A stretch of DNA of 64,000 nucleotides from Bacillota bacterium (GTDB lineage Bacteria > Bacillota_I > Bacilli_A > Erysipelotrichales > Erysipelotrichaceae). The stretch covers positions 59,407-123,406 of the forward strand of contig JAEWFD010000038.1 in NCBI GenBank assembly GCA_023388995.1, in the 5' to 3' direction. Made by a program: the position numbers and the translations under genes. The notes beneath the pieces were generated by a model. That model did no database searches, was not told the origin of the DNA, and saw nothing but the letters and a program-made list of their open reading frames with translations. Shown in pieces: positions 43,226 through 51,885 of this stretch. How positions within the stretch are numbered: the stretch's first letter is position 1; every line of letters starts with the position of its first letter.

Positions 43226-43255
43226 GTAAAAAAACAGGCACTTTTTTCCTGTTCG
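43226..43255 (-). terminator. Terminator of the Cof-type phosphatase gene
   Basis: On the minus strand AACAGG-AAAAAAGTG-CCTGTT is followed by a seven-T run, a few bases past the stop codon. Confidence 0.75.
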
Positions 43256-43258
43256 TTC

Positions 43259-44104
43259 TTACAAGGCATATTGACGAATGGCATGGGCAACCCCATCTTC
43301 GTCGTGATGTTTCGTGACATGAGCTGCGTAAGCTTGAATTTGCGGCAAAGCATTGCCCATTGCAACTGAAACCGGAAATCTTTGAAACATCGATACATCA
43401 TTCCAGCCATCTCCCAGCACCATAACTTCATCTTTGCGGTAGCCTTTCTGTTGGATGACCCGCTCCAGCATCATCCCCTTCTGCGCTTGATGATGGGTAA
43501 TTTCCATACTCCGCTGGCCATATGCAATCACTTCAACTTCGGCGATTGCTTTCAGTTTTTCCTCTACTGCACCAAACACGCCATCCGCAAAGTCAAATGC
43601 TTCGATCTTGCAATACAAATCCTGGTTCTCAGATAATTGGCTGATTTCCTCCATCACGATGATGCTGGTCAGAAATTCCTCTTTGGAAAGTTCTTGCAGC
43701 GCACTTTCATCTAGCTTCAAAGCAGTGCCGATATGATGAATCCAGCGCTCGCGGAAAGCCTTCTCTACCGCATAGCTATGTAGGTTGGAATGACACAGCA
43801 ACCCCGGTTTTTCCTCCCACAGCGTATGAATGATTTTACTCATTTGATCGCCATTCAGCGAAATAAACTCCTGGATGCTGCCATCATGCAGGCGGTATTG
43901 TGCTCCGTTCATCAAAACCATATCACAAGCCAGATCATGATTCTGCTGAATTGTTTTGACGCTTTTATATTCTCTGCCGGTTGCCATCATAAACTCAATG
44001 CCGGCAGCCTTTGCTTCCTGAATGACACGCAAGGTTTCTTTGCTGACTCCCTTGCTGGACGAAAGCAATGTTCCATCCAAATCCGAAACAATTAGTTTTA
44101 TCAT
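43259..44104 (-). CDS. Cof-type HAD-IIB phosphatase
   Basis: The 281-residue protein has motif I IVSDLDGTLLSSSKG (nucleophile Asp8), motif II MMATGRE, a Cof-type C2 cap (about residues 85-190), motif III Lys (AQKGMMLERVI) and motif IV VMVLGDGWNDVSMF. Such enzymes dephosphorylate sugar phosphates, FMN or other small metabolites; the substrate is not predictable. Single gene with a GAGGG site. Confidence 0.9.
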   Translation of the reverse strand: MIKLIVSDLDGTLLSSSKGVSKETLRVIQEAKAAGIEFMMATGREYKSVKTIQQNHDLACDMVLMNGAQYRLHDGSIQEFISLNGDQMSKIIHTLWEEKPGLLCHSNLHSYAVEKAFRERWIHHIGTALKLDESALQELSKEEFLTSIIVMEEISQLSENQDLYCKIEAFDFADGVFGAVEEKLKAIAEVEVIAYGQRSMEITHHQAQKGMMLERVIQQKGYRKDEVMVLGDGWNDVSMFQRFPVSVAMGNALPQIQAYAAHVTKHHDEDGVAHAIRQYAL

Positions 44105-44298
44105 CGTTTTCCCTCATTTCTTTCTCTCGCTATATTGTATCATAGTTTCATTCAAATCGGTACCTTGGCACCCATGAGCATCATAATACTCTATGCGAAT
44201 TTTAAAACAATTCTTAACACCGATGCCTATCACGCTTTCTTCATTTCCTTCATTTTGCTGTATGAAACATCCCATTTATTCTGGATTATTGCCGTAAA

Positions 44299-44327
44299 TT
44301 GACGAATTGCCATTTCTGTGATATAAC
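44299..44327 (+). promoter_or_regulatory. Promoter of argS
   Basis: TTGACG (44299-44304), a 17-base spacer and TATAAC (44322-44327) leave a leader of only about 25 bases. There is no room for a T-box, so argS is not controlled like hisS-aspS. Confidence 0.75.
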
Positions 44328-44357
44328 ACATAAACGAGTATGAAACGAGGAACGACT

Positions 44358-46109
44358 ATGAATACGATTACGCACCAACTCACATTGAAAGTAAGCCAGG
44401 CCTTTGCGGCTTGCGGCTATGACGCGAAACTAGGAATTGTGAGTGTTTCCGACCGCTTGGATTTATGCCAGTTTCAATGTAACGGCGCATTGGCCGGGGC
44501 TAAATTATATAAAAAAGCACCCCTGATGATTGCCAATGAAATATTGCCGCTTCTTGAGAAAGATCCTGCGTTTCGTGATGTTCAAGTCGTTGCACCGGGA
44601 TTCATTAATCTGAATTTGCAGGATGCGTATTTGATTCAACGTGCCGAAGAAATCGCCAGCAGTGATCAGCACGGCATCCCGCAGCTGGCACCAAGCAAAA
44701 CAATTCTTCTGGACTATGGCGGACCGAATATCGCGAAACCCTTGCATATCGGGCATCTGCGCTCAGCTGTCATTGGCGAAGCATTAAAACGCTTAGCCAA
44801 GGCAATGGGCCAAACAGTTATCGCTGACATCCATATGGGTGATTGGGGCTTACAAATGGGTCTTGTAATCGCTGAAATGGAAGTACGCTATCCCCATTGG
44901 AATTGTTTTCAGGCAGATTATCAAAGCCAAGAGGGAACAGCACCATCCTTCAGTGCCGATGAACTGAACGAAATCTATCCCTTTGCCAGCAAAAAAAGCA
45001 AAGAAAATCCAGAGTTCAAACAAACAGCACAGGCGATTACCGCATCGCTGCAAAAAGGACATGCCGGATATCGGGCGCTGTGGAAAGAAATTGTCCGCAT
45101 TTCAGTTGGTGACTTGAAGCAAAATTATGAAGCACTTGATGTATCATTTGACCTATGGTACGGCGAAAGTGATGCCCAGCCTTATTTGGAAACATTATTC
45201 GAAGTCTTAGAAGAAAAGAAGCTGCTGGAAGAAAGCGAAGGAGCGATGGTTGTTTCTGTCGTTGAGGAAGACGACAAAGCGCCAATGCCTCCGGTAATCA
45301 TTAAAAAATCCGATGATTCCAGTATCTATGCCACGACAGACCTCGCTACCATCATTCAACGGGAAAAGGATTTCCACCCGGATGAAATATGGTATGTGGT
45401 CGACAATCGCCAAGGCTTGCATTTTACCCAGGTATTCCGCTGTGCCAAAAAAGCAGCATTGGTAGCCTCTGAAACTGCGATGCTCCACCTGGGATTTGGC
45501 ACGATGAACGGTAGTGACGGAAAGCCGTACAAAACCAGAGATGGCCAAGTCATGCAGCTTTCGGCACTGTTGAACACAGTCTATGAAACTGCGAAAACGA
45601 ACATTCAAAACAATACCGAAGAGGACTTGGATGTGGATGATATTGCCCGCAAGCTAAGTATTGCGGCCATAAAATTCGGAGATTTGATGAATCACCGGAC
45701 AAAAGATTATCAATTTGATATTGACAAATTCTTATCCATGGAAGGAAAAACAGGTGCCTATCTGCTCTATACGGTAGCCCGGATGAATTCCATTTTGAAG
45801 AAACTGCCGGAAGAGCAAACATTCCAAATGCATGATGTTTACAGCACCAGCGATCGTGAGCTTCTGCTGACCATTATCCTGGGATCGGAAGCATTTCAAA
45901 AAGCCTATCAGGAAAAAGCACCAAACTATATTTGCGAGCATGCATATCAGCTTGCGGTGGCTTTCTCCAAGTTCTACCATGAAAATCATATTGTCAGAGA
46001 ACAAGATCCAAAGAAAAAGCAAAGCTGGATCAACCTTTGCATCTTAACCAGAACTTTGCTCTTGACTTATCTCAATATTTTAGGAATTGAAGCTGTAGAA
46101 AGAATGTAA
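44358..46109 (+). CDS. argS: Arginyl-tRNA synthetase
   Basis: The 583-residue class I synthetase has an N-terminal Add-1 domain, the HIGH motif region DYGGPNIAKPLHIGHLRSAV, and ATTDLATIIQREKD. The KMSKS-equivalent region is degenerate, near MNGSDGKPYKTRDGQVM, as in many bacterial ArgRS. The C-terminal DALR anticodon-binding domain carries DKFLSMEGKTGAYLLYTVAR. The start at 44358 has a GAGGAACG site. Its own promoter and terminator make it monocistronic. Confidence 0.95.
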   Translation: MNTITHQLTLKVSQAFAACGYDAKLGIVSVSDRLDLCQFQCNGALAGAKLYKKAPLMIANEILPLLEKDPAFRDVQVVAPGFINLNLQDAYLIQRAEEIASSDQHGIPQLAPSKTILLDYGGPNIAKPLHIGHLRSAVIGEALKRLAKAMGQTVIADIHMGDWGLQMGLVIAEMEVRYPHWNCFQADYQSQEGTAPSFSADELNEIYPFASKKSKENPEFKQTAQAITASLQKGHAGYRALWKEIVRISVGDLKQNYEALDVSFDLWYGESDAQPYLETLFEVLEEKKLLEESEGAMVVSVVEEDDKAPMPPVIIKKSDDSSIYATTDLATIIQREKDFHPDEIWYVVDNRQGLHFTQVFRCAKKAALVASETAMLHLGFGTMNGSDGKPYKTRDGQVMQLSALLNTVYETAKTNIQNNTEEDLDVDDIARKLSIAAIKFGDLMNHRTKDYQFDIDKFLSMEGKTGAYLLYTVARMNSILKKLPEEQTFQMHDVYSTSDRELLLTIILGSEAFQKAYQEKAPNYICEHAYQLAVAFSKFYHENHIVREQDPKKKQSWINLCILTRTLLLTYLNILGIEAVERM

Positions 46110-46116
46110 GTATAGT

Positions 46117-46150
46117 AAGATTGCGAACAACTGGTGCGCAATCTTTTTTC
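46117..46150 (+). terminator. Terminator of argS
   Basis: AAGATTGCG and CGCAATCTT arms followed by TTTTTC, 8 bases past the stop. Confidence 0.85.
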
Positions 46151-46277
46151 ATGCTTCATGGTGTTTAAAAAATGAAAAATCTGTTTTTTTCTAATTTTGG
46201 GATTCTATCCATGTCATTTTCAATCTAGCGCATATAGTGAAGTAAGGAACATGGTTTCCCAATCAGGAGGTGGATCA

Positions 46278-46691
46278 ATGAATTCCGAAGAAAGAACGAA
46301 TAGCCGCGTTTCAAGTTGCTTCCCTGTCAATTCATGCTGTTGCAATGACTACATACACCAACAATTCACGATCTCGCAAACCTTGTCAGGTACTTTGAGT
46401 AGTCCAGTGACGATTTATAGTGCAGACCCCTTTGTATGCAACTCCTCACAAGGAATTTCCACCAATTTGATTTACCCCTCGGGGACAATCATCGCTGAAA
46501 ATCTGTCCACATTTCCCGTGACTTTCGCCGTGTACAAGACGACCTCCGAAGATGCGATGATTATGGTAATCCCATCATGTTCCGAAGTAGCGCTAACCGT
46601 AGATTCAATTCGCAGAGTAGATGTATTTCCAGCATGCAATCGAGTGCGAACCGAATTTACGTTTGATATCTTCTTTCCTAGTTTCTTCTGA
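46278..46691 (+). CDS. Candidate endospore-appendage (Ena/DUF3992)-like Cys-rich protein
   Basis: The start at 46278 with a perfect AGGAGGTGG site gives 137 residues. An N-terminal Cys-containing connector (SSCFPVNSCCCNDYIHQQF) is followed by a compact beta-rich domain ending in EVALTVDSIRRVDVFPACN. A CC-motif N-terminus followed by one jelly-roll with further Cys is the layout of Ena pilus subunits, which polymerise by N-terminal disulfide cross-links on spores. The match is by layout only. A CATATAGTG element lies about 37 bases upstream, like the -10 box of late sporulation sigma factors. No signal peptide. It could instead be an unrelated coat protein. Confidence 0.6.
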   Translation: MNSEERTNSRVSSCFPVNSCCCNDYIHQQFTISQTLSGTLSSPVTIYSADPFVCNSSQGISTNLIYPSGTIIAENLSTFPVTFAVYKTTSEDAMIMVIPSCSEVALTVDSIRRVDVFPACNRVRTEFTFDIFFPSFF

Positions 46692-46718
46692 TGGAATCCT
46701 CCGGGATTCTTTTTTTTG
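46692..46718 (+). terminator. Terminator of the Ena-like gene
   Basis: GGAATCC-TCC-GGGATTC followed by eight T residues immediately after the stop. Confidence 0.85.
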
Positions 46719-46722
46719 GCTG

Positions 46723-47472
46723 TCAGCCTCTTTTATTTCGTCGTATATTGGGAAGCGTATCCCATCTGTCCAAGCCTGCTTTCTTCGCCTGCGAAACCTG
46801 ATGCTTATGCGGAATGCGATAGAGCTTTCCATCTTTGCGGAATAAAGCCCCTGTCTGGCGAAATACGAACGATACCTTCGCTTTCATGCATTGTTCATGA
46901 ATTTGGAGCACCCAATCATAATCGCAGATGCGAGCATCCAGCCCCATTTCGCCGCCCACAACGACTTGTTCAATGCTGGCGTTCAGATATGGTGTTAGAT
47001 CAATTGCACTTAGCAAGGGCTGGCAGATAATCATTTTATGGGCAATCGGGAGCGTTTGAAACAACGGCAAGCGCTGCTTTGCCTGTGCTTCATTTTCCAC
47101 GGTGCAACCGACAATCACATTATGATAACCACTTCCCCAATCTGACGGAATGCACTCTAAAAAACGATCAATGCGTTTGGTTAGAAACAGAAACATTAAA
47201 TTCGGACGCTGACGCATCATATCCCAGCACGCCGGACGCCAGGCATCCGCATCTGCCAGCAAAAAATCCGAGGTAAAGCAAGTATATACAAGAGAACGAT
47301 CCCGTAAATAAAACTCCTGGTTCTTTCTTTTCCTGAGCGGCAAATCATAGTCTTTCGTTTGATGAATTACTGATGCATCCTTCTGGAATTTCGCATCCAT
47401 CCGGTATACATAGCAATATCTGCATCCCTCACTGATTTTATGGCAGCCATGCCATGGATTCCATTCACTCAT
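46723..47472 (-). CDS. DUF5131 family protein (radical-SAM-like, Gp37/Gp68 type)
   Basis: The 249-residue protein opens WNPWHGCHKISEGCRYCYVY, a C-x6-C-x2-C cluster typical of DUF5131 and probably an iron-sulfur site. RPNLMFLFLTKRIDRFLECI, GCTVENEAQAKQRLPLF, LLSAIDLTPYL and VVGGEMGLDARICDYDWVL follow. Related proteins occur in phages and bacteria; the reaction is unknown. The start at 47472 is favoured by an AAGGG site 8 bases upstream. It is the convergent neighbour of the Ena-like gene. Confidence 0.88.
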   Translation of the reverse strand: MSEWNPWHGCHKISEGCRYCYVYRMDAKFQKDASVIHQTKDYDLPLRKRKNQEFYLRDRSLVYTCFTSDFLLADADAWRPACWDMMRQRPNLMFLFLTKRIDRFLECIPSDWGSGYHNVIVGCTVENEAQAKQRLPLFQTLPIAHKMIICQPLLSAIDLTPYLNASIEQVVVGGEMGLDARICDYDWVLQIHEQCMKAKVSFVFRQTGALFRKDGKLYRIPHKHQVSQAKKAGLDRWDTLPNIRRNKRG

Positions 47473-47519
47473 ACACATCACCCTTGTTTGTTAGTATACT
47501 AGAGGATCATATAGAAGCC

Positions 47520-47551
47520 AAGAAAAAACATCGCATTAGGATGCGATGCTG
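47520..47551 (-). terminator. Terminator of the 165-aa lipoprotein gene
   Basis: On the minus strand GCATCGCAT-CCTA-ATGCGATG followed by six T residues overlaps the stop codon at 47536. Confidence 0.8.
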
Positions 47552-48033
47552 ATCACGGTTCTGGTTGTCGGAACTTCTGCTTTTTTCATGGTAATCAAAA
47601 TATGCTGCGTTGTCTTCTTTTCCTCTGTTTGCTTCAAAGCATGCAAAATGACAGTCAGTACTCCATCATTGATATATACTTCTTTTACCGCATGCTCTGT
47701 TCCTTGCACAACAGCAAGTGCCAGCAAATGCGTTTCAAAGAAATTTTTATCCATTGATGTCTTTTCTTCTTCCAATGCTGTTAAATCAAACGTTTGCTTT
47801 TGCTTCTTTATATATTCATCCAACTCTTGCATCGATGCAATGAATGCTATTGATGGTTCTTCTACATTTGCTTTCGTATCGGTCAGCAATGTCCGTTGCG
47901 TAAAAGAAACTTCTTCATGGGTTGCGACGATTCCTTGCGGTTTCGTTGTCGTTGTATCAGGTATTTTATTTGGCGGCGTTTTAACACATGCCGTTAAAGC
48001 CAGCAAACTGAAGCATAGAGCTATTTTTTTCAT
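47536..48033 (-). CDS. Lipoprotein of unknown function, 165 aa
   Basis: The start at 48033 with an AAAGGAGA site gives a lipoprotein signal (MKKIALCFSLLALTAC, lipobox Cys16) and a mature region with a Thr/Pro-rich spacer (TPPNKIPDTTTTKP). A small domain ends in HILITMKKAEVPTTRTVISI. It resembles protease-inhibitor-like or PrcB-like domains only loosely. Family not recognised with confidence. Confidence 0.7.
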   Translation of the reverse strand: MKKIALCFSLLALTACVKTPPNKIPDTTTTKPQGIVATHEEVSFTQRTLLTDTKANVEEPSIAFIASMQELDEYIKKQKQTFDLTALEEEKTSMDKNFFETHLLALAVVQGTEHAVKEVYINDGVLTVILHALKQTEEKKTTQHILITMKKAEVPTTRTVISIAS

Positions 48034-48187
48034 AGAGAACATCTCCTTTTCTTCCACATCCTAATACGAACAATCACAAATGGCAATATTACCGTAAACA
48101 AGTTGCAAAAAACAAATGATATCTTTCCTGATTGGCCCCTCATGCATTGCAACTATGATATACTATACTTACTATAAGGGGGTAGCT

Positions 48188-48445
48188 ATGAAACGCAAAA
48201 TTGGATACAGGAAAAGCCGAACACTGACCACAATATGTATTATTGCAGGTGCAATCATCGCTTTTCTATCACTTGTCTTTTCGGGACTTGTCAATCAGAT
48301 TCTTCTCTATTCAGGCTTCATTATCATTGGTGCCGGTGTGCTTATTGATATGCTGTATGGGATATGTCCGTCCTGTGATCATCATATCGATGTGCGCGGC
48401 TTCTGTCCTGACTTCTGTCCCTACTGCGGGGAACATTTGGACTGA
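48188..48445 (+). CDS. Small membrane protein with C-terminal zinc ribbon (paralogue)
   Basis: The start at 48188 after a GGGGG stretch gives 85 residues. They form a basic N-terminus (MKRKIGYRKSR), two membrane helices, and a C-terminal CPSC-x14-CPYCGEHLD zinc ribbon. It shares layout and the VRG...CPYCGE ending with the protein at 22072-22353. Function unknown; a membrane-tethered metal or redox sensor is one possibility. Confidence 0.75.
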   Translation: MKRKIGYRKSRTLTTICIIAGAIIAFLSLVFSGLVNQILLYSGFIIIGAGVLIDMLYGICPSCDHHIDVRGFCPDFCPYCGEHLD

Positions 48446-48463
48446 CAACTGGCATGCAGCCTG

Positions 48464-48499
48464 AAAAAGAACCAAAAACAAGAGTTTTGGTTCTTTTTA
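48464..48499. terminator. Bidirectional terminator between the zinc-ribbon and GGDEF genes
   Basis: AAAGAACCAAAA and TTTTGGTTCTTTTT arms form a strong symmetric hairpin between two convergent genes. Confidence 0.85.
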
Positions 48500-48511
48500 G
48501 ATATAAAGGTA

Positions 48512-49411
48512 TTACCCTGTTACTTTTTGCTTCTTATGCGCATACATTGCTTCATCTGCTTTGGCAATTAGTTCCTTTGCTGTCAGCTGCTCATCCAGCA
48601 TCGTATAAATGCCGTAAGAAGCATCTACCGGAATAAAGCTCTCTTTGGTTTCAATCATCAGCTGACGCATTGATGATACAATATTTTGCATCAGAACTTC
48701 TGCCTCTGCTTTGGTACTGTCCGGCAGCACAAGCACAAACTCATCACCGCCATAGCGAATTGCCCAATGTTCTCTCGCATATGCAGTCAATTGCAGAACC
48801 TTAGCCAATTCTTTGATTACTGCATCCCCAATCACATGCCCATATTGATCATTGGCTACCTTCAAACGGTCAATATCCAGTAAGATCACCGTCAATGGTG
48901 TTTGATTGATCATAGATTGGATAATCTCTACAGGAAGACGTTCCTCCAGAAAGCGCCGGTTATATAACCCTGTCAGAGGGTCTTTAACAATTAAGTCATT
49001 CATTTCATCAATGACATGATGAAATTTTTCGCCTTCTTTTTGAAACCCTCTCCCCATTAACATAGTTTCGGTTACATCACGCAACAGTTCCAAAACAACG
49101 GGACGTTCCTCTGTATGAACAGGAATGGCTGTCACCAGCATCACGGTGTCACCGGAATATTCCATCTTCATAAAATTCTTTTTTTCTAAATGAGAACGAA
49201 TTGATACGCAGTTCTCACAAATCTTATCTTTCTGCCAGAAATCATGGCATACAGAATTTGTTTCCATCGGCTTCCATGCCTGAATCTGCAATACTTTCTT
49301 GCAGACGGGATCAACAATTCGTACAACATCATACATTTTATGAAAAAAACTAAACTGTTCTTCTAGTTTTTCAAGTGTTATCTTTTCTTCCAATGCACTC
49401 TCCCTCTCCAC
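48512..49411 (-). CDS. Diguanylate cyclase with PAS-like sensor
   Basis: The 299-residue soluble protein has an N-terminal PAS-like part (residues 15-115) containing the Cys residues VCHDFWQKDKICENC, which could bind a metal or sense redox. A GGDEF domain follows, with DPLTGLYNRRFLEERL, DIDRLKVANDQYGHVIGD and an intact active site RYGGDEFVLV. It should make cyclic di-GMP. The GTG start at 49411 has an AGGA site; a TTG six codons downstream with a better site is an alternative. A partner EAL-type protein lies at 56735. Confidence 0.88.
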   Translation of the reverse strand: MERESALEEKITLEKLEEQFSFFHKMYDVVRIVDPVCKKVLQIQAWKPMETNSVCHDFWQKDKICENCVSIRSHLEKKNFMKMEYSGDTVMLVTAIPVHTEERPVVLELLRDVTETMLMGRGFQKEGEKFHHVIDEMNDLIVKDPLTGLYNRRFLEERLPVEIIQSMINQTPLTVILLDIDRLKVANDQYGHVIGDAVIKELAKVLQLTAYAREHWAIRYGGDEFVLVLPDSTKAEAEVLMQNIVSSMRQLMIETKESFIPVDASYGIYTMLDEQLTAKELIAKADEAMYAHKKQKVTG

Positions 49412-49470
49412 CGATCATTCCTGTTCATTATAGAAGAACAAAGGTGCTTTCGTCAATTATGAAACCCCAA

Positions 49471-49499
49471 CTAAAAAAGGCGGGAATATTCCCAGCCTC
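49471..49499 (-). terminator. Terminator of the MazG-like gene
   Basis: On the minus strand GGCTGGGAATATTCCCGCC is followed by TTTTTT just past the stop at 49500. Confidence 0.75.
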
Positions 49500-49832
49500 T
49501 CATTTGTGTTCGATGCGAACTTCTTTCAGAAGCAATTTCTTGCGAAAACCGCCCCTTGCTTCCAGCTTTTCCAAGCGTACACGCTGGAATCGTTCCACCG
49601 TAATTCCTTTAAATTCTAAAATGGCATGCATGACTTCTCCAATATCGGCCAGTTCATCCACTGTTCCGCTTTCCAGATATTCATCGACCTCCTCTTGCAG
49701 CTTTTGATTCAGAAGCAGCAGATAGTCTTCATCACTCAAGGTTTCAATAATGGCTTTCTTACCATCTTTTTCCAGCAGCTCCGGAATTTTATCCCGAATT
49801 AATTTATTGTATGCGATGCTTTTTGAAGTCAT
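49500..49832 (-). CDS. MazG-like nucleotide pyrophosphohydrolase (phosphoribosyl-ATP pyrophosphatase-like)
   Basis: The 110-residue protein starts YNKLIRDKIPELLEKDGKKA, a hallmark of this all-alpha NTP pyrophosphatase group. The EExxE-type acidic motif is KLQEEVDEYLES and the second acidic site is VDELADIGEVMHAIL. Such enzymes hydrolyse nucleoside triphosphates, often damaged ones. The start at 49832 gives proper spacing to AAAGGA. Substrate unknown. A second, more distant MazG-fold gene lies at 59175. Confidence 0.85.
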   Translation of the reverse strand: MTSKSIAYNKLIRDKIPELLEKDGKKAIIETLSDEDYLLLLNQKLQEEVDEYLESGTVDELADIGEVMHAILEFKGITVERFQRVRLEKLEARGGFRKKLLLKEVRIEHK

Positions 49833-49889
49833 ATTCATTCCTTTTCCTTTTCTGCATTCATTCTACTATATGTGAGGGCTTACAAGCAA

Positions 49890-51107
49890 CTATGAGCGCT
49901 TCATTTGCAGTAGAGATTGCACAGCATCATGATACGCAATATGTCGGCAATCCAAAAAATTTGCCATTCTTTGGATTGTTTCTTCTAATTTTGCTACCTG
50001 CAAAGCAGCGTTGTCCTCCAGCCATATATTCTTAACCTGCAAGCATTGCTGCTTGCGGTTTTGCACTACTTCAATTCTGCCGATAAAACCATCCTGGCTG
50101 ATCATCGGCAATGTATAGTAGCCATATTTGCGGTCTTTTTCCGGTGTATAAATTTCCCATTTATAGTCAAAGCCGAATACAGCACGAATCAGCTTGCGAT
50201 CCCAAAGCATATTATCAAGCGGCGCTAAAAATTCAACCCGCGGCTGCCATGGATGATCTTGCATCACTTCAGCAAGGATGGGAAGATCGGCACTGCGCAT
50301 CCAGCATGATTCACTGATCCCATCAATCACCAGCTCAATAATATCACCGCGGTTCGCTAAGGTTGCAAATGCAGTCTTTCTTTCCGGAGCTTTTATTCCG
50401 ATTACTCCCAAGAAGGCGTCTGAAGGCTTATTCCAAAGAAAGCCTGCTGCCTCAATCCGCTGCAGCATCTTTTGGTTTATGTACTCCTGGTGGTTTTCCC
50501 ATTCTTTTGTTTCTGCCAGCAAGGCAGATGGCACAACATCTTGTGCCAGTGCATAATACTTCTGCGTTCTTATCTTATGATGAATCACCAAATCGCCTTG
50601 GAAATACATAGCCTCCAAGGCAGCTCGGGACAAACGGGTTGCGCCCCAATACCAATCCACTTTGTGGGCGAGTGCCAAATCCTTGGAGCAAAGAGGACCT
50701 CTTTGCTTGATTTCCTCTTTGATATAGGGAACAATCTTCTGAATTTCATCTAAACTCCGCACTTTTTGCTGGAAACGCTGCCGATACAGATAAGTACTTG
50801 GCCATTCAGCCATCGGTATTATCGCCAAATTCTTATCAAAGTAATCCAGTAACGCACGGTCTTGATAAAGCAGTTCTGCAAGCATTGTCTTGGTATATCC
50901 CTGAATGCGGGAAAATAAAACCAAGTCAGCATTGCGTCCGCACACATCAATCGGATCATATTGAATGCAGCTCACTTGTTTCACAAAAGCAAGAATTCCC
51001 TCTTTGCCATGAAAGATTGGCTCTCCCAGCAAACCATGCTTGCGCAGCAAAAACTGCTGGGCCTGTTTTTTGGTGAGTGCATATTTCTGTTCTGTGGGTG
51101 TAATCAT
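49890..51107 (-). CDS. YcaQ/AlkZ-family winged-helix DNA glycosylase
   Basis: The 405-residue HTH_42 protein has tandem winged helices and the catalytic Q-x-D motif in SCIQYDPIDVCGRN, which marks the YcaQ-type (interstrand-crosslink unhooking) branch rather than the Q-x-Q AlkZ branch. Further conserved blocks are LFSRIQGYTKTMLAELLYQD, ARLS-like TRLSRAALEAMYFQGDL, and the C-terminal LAPLDNMLWDRKLIRAVFGF. Its ATG overlaps the stop of the glutathione peroxidase gene (ATGA), so the two repair or stress functions are coupled in translation. Confidence 0.9.
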   Translation of the reverse strand: MITPTEQKYALTKKQAQQFLLRKHGLLGEPIFHGKEGILAFVKQVSCIQYDPIDVCGRNADLVLFSRIQGYTKTMLAELLYQDRALLDYFDKNLAIIPMAEWPSTYLYRQRFQQKVRSLDEIQKIVPYIKEEIKQRGPLCSKDLALAHKVDWYWGATRLSRAALEAMYFQGDLVIHHKIRTQKYYALAQDVVPSALLAETKEWENHQEYINQKMLQRIEAAGFLWNKPSDAFLGVIGIKAPERKTAFATLANRGDIIELVIDGISESCWMRSADLPILAEVMQDHPWQPRVEFLAPLDNMLWDRKLIRAVFGFDYKWEIYTPEKDRKYGYYTLPMISQDGFIGRIEVVQNRKQQCLQVKNIWLEDNAALQVAKLEETIQRMANFLDCRHIAYHDAVQSLLQMKRS

Positions 51108-51649
51108 AACAGTTCTGCAATTTTCTGTTCAATGCGCTCAATTGGTTCCGTCGGTTCAAAGCGTTCTACAACATTTCCCTGCCGATCTACCAGAAATTTT
51201 GTGAAATTCCAGCGAATATCCGGATGATCCACAGACAAGTGCAAATTCTTCTCTTCCAAAATAGCTGTCAAAGGATGCTCTTTCAAAAAACCTTGAAATC
51301 CTTTCTGCGCTTTTAAATAGGTGAATAATGGACTAGCATGTTCCCCGTTTACATCAATTTTATTGAATAGCGGAAAAGTCAGTGCATATTCCATATCACA
51401 ATATTCGGAAATTTCCTGAATTGTACCCGGAGCCTGAGCACCAAACTGGTTGCAAGGAAAGTCCAAGATAACAAATCCTTTTTCTTGATACCGCTCATAC
51501 AACGGCTGCAGCACATCATATTGATCAGTAAAGTTGCACTCTGTGGCCGTATTCATAATTAACATCACCTGATTGCGGTAAGAGGATAATGAAACATCTG
51601 CATTATTTTCATCCCGGACAACAAACTCATAAATCGACTGTTCGCTCAT
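51104..51649 (-). CDS. Glutathione peroxidase family (thiol) peroxidase
   Basis: The 181-residue protein has the GPx fold with the peroxidatic Cys37 in NTATECNFTDQ, the conserved Gln in LDFPCNQFGAQAPG and the Trp/Asn in IRWNFTKFLVDRQG. It is a Cys, not selenocysteine, enzyme of the thioredoxin-dependent type; the second Cys in FPCNQFG is also present. The usual CG after the active Cys is CN here. It reduces hydroperoxides. GAGG site upstream; first gene of a two-gene operon. Confidence 0.93.
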   Translation of the reverse strand: MSEQSIYEFVVRDENNADVSLSSYRNQVMLIMNTATECNFTDQYDVLQPLYERYQEKGFVILDFPCNQFGAQAPGTIQEISEYCDMEYALTFPLFNKIDVNGEHASPLFTYLKAQKGFQGFLKEHPLTAILEEKNLHLSVDHPDIRWNFTKFLVDRQGNVVERFEPTEPIERIEQKIAELL

Positions 51650-51816
51650 ATTAATACCTCACTTTCTTTTATTTTAATACAATTCGGAAAAGGGTTCAAA
51701 TAAAACCGCAAACTGCGTAATTTGATCTTAGTCACAATTGGTAACCCTTACAACTTTTTTTATTGCTTTTTCTTGGAAAATAGTGCTCTTTTTGTGTTTT
51801 TTCTGACCTTGAAACC

Positions 51817-51848
51817 TTGTGCAAGCAACGTTACTTTACTATAGTAAA
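51817..51848 (+). promoter_or_regulatory. pflB promoter with palindrome over the -10 box
   Basis: TTGTGC (51817-51822), a 17-base spacer and TATAGT (51840-51845). The -10 is embedded in a perfect 14-base palindrome TTTACTATAGTAAA (51835-51848), a candidate repressor site. A closely similar sequence precedes glmS (59655-59664). Confidence 0.6.
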
Positions 51849-51885
51849 AGTGTAAGAGAAGAAGAAATAGAGGAGCGAAGAGCAT

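Noticed and set aside
44105..44357. Possible T-box in front of argS
   Set aside because: The promoter is only about 25 bases from the start codon, and no T-box sequence or terminator lies between.
46723..47472. DUF5131 gene as evidence of a prophage
   Set aside because: No integrase, terminase, capsid or attachment site is present; the gene family is also common on chromosomes.
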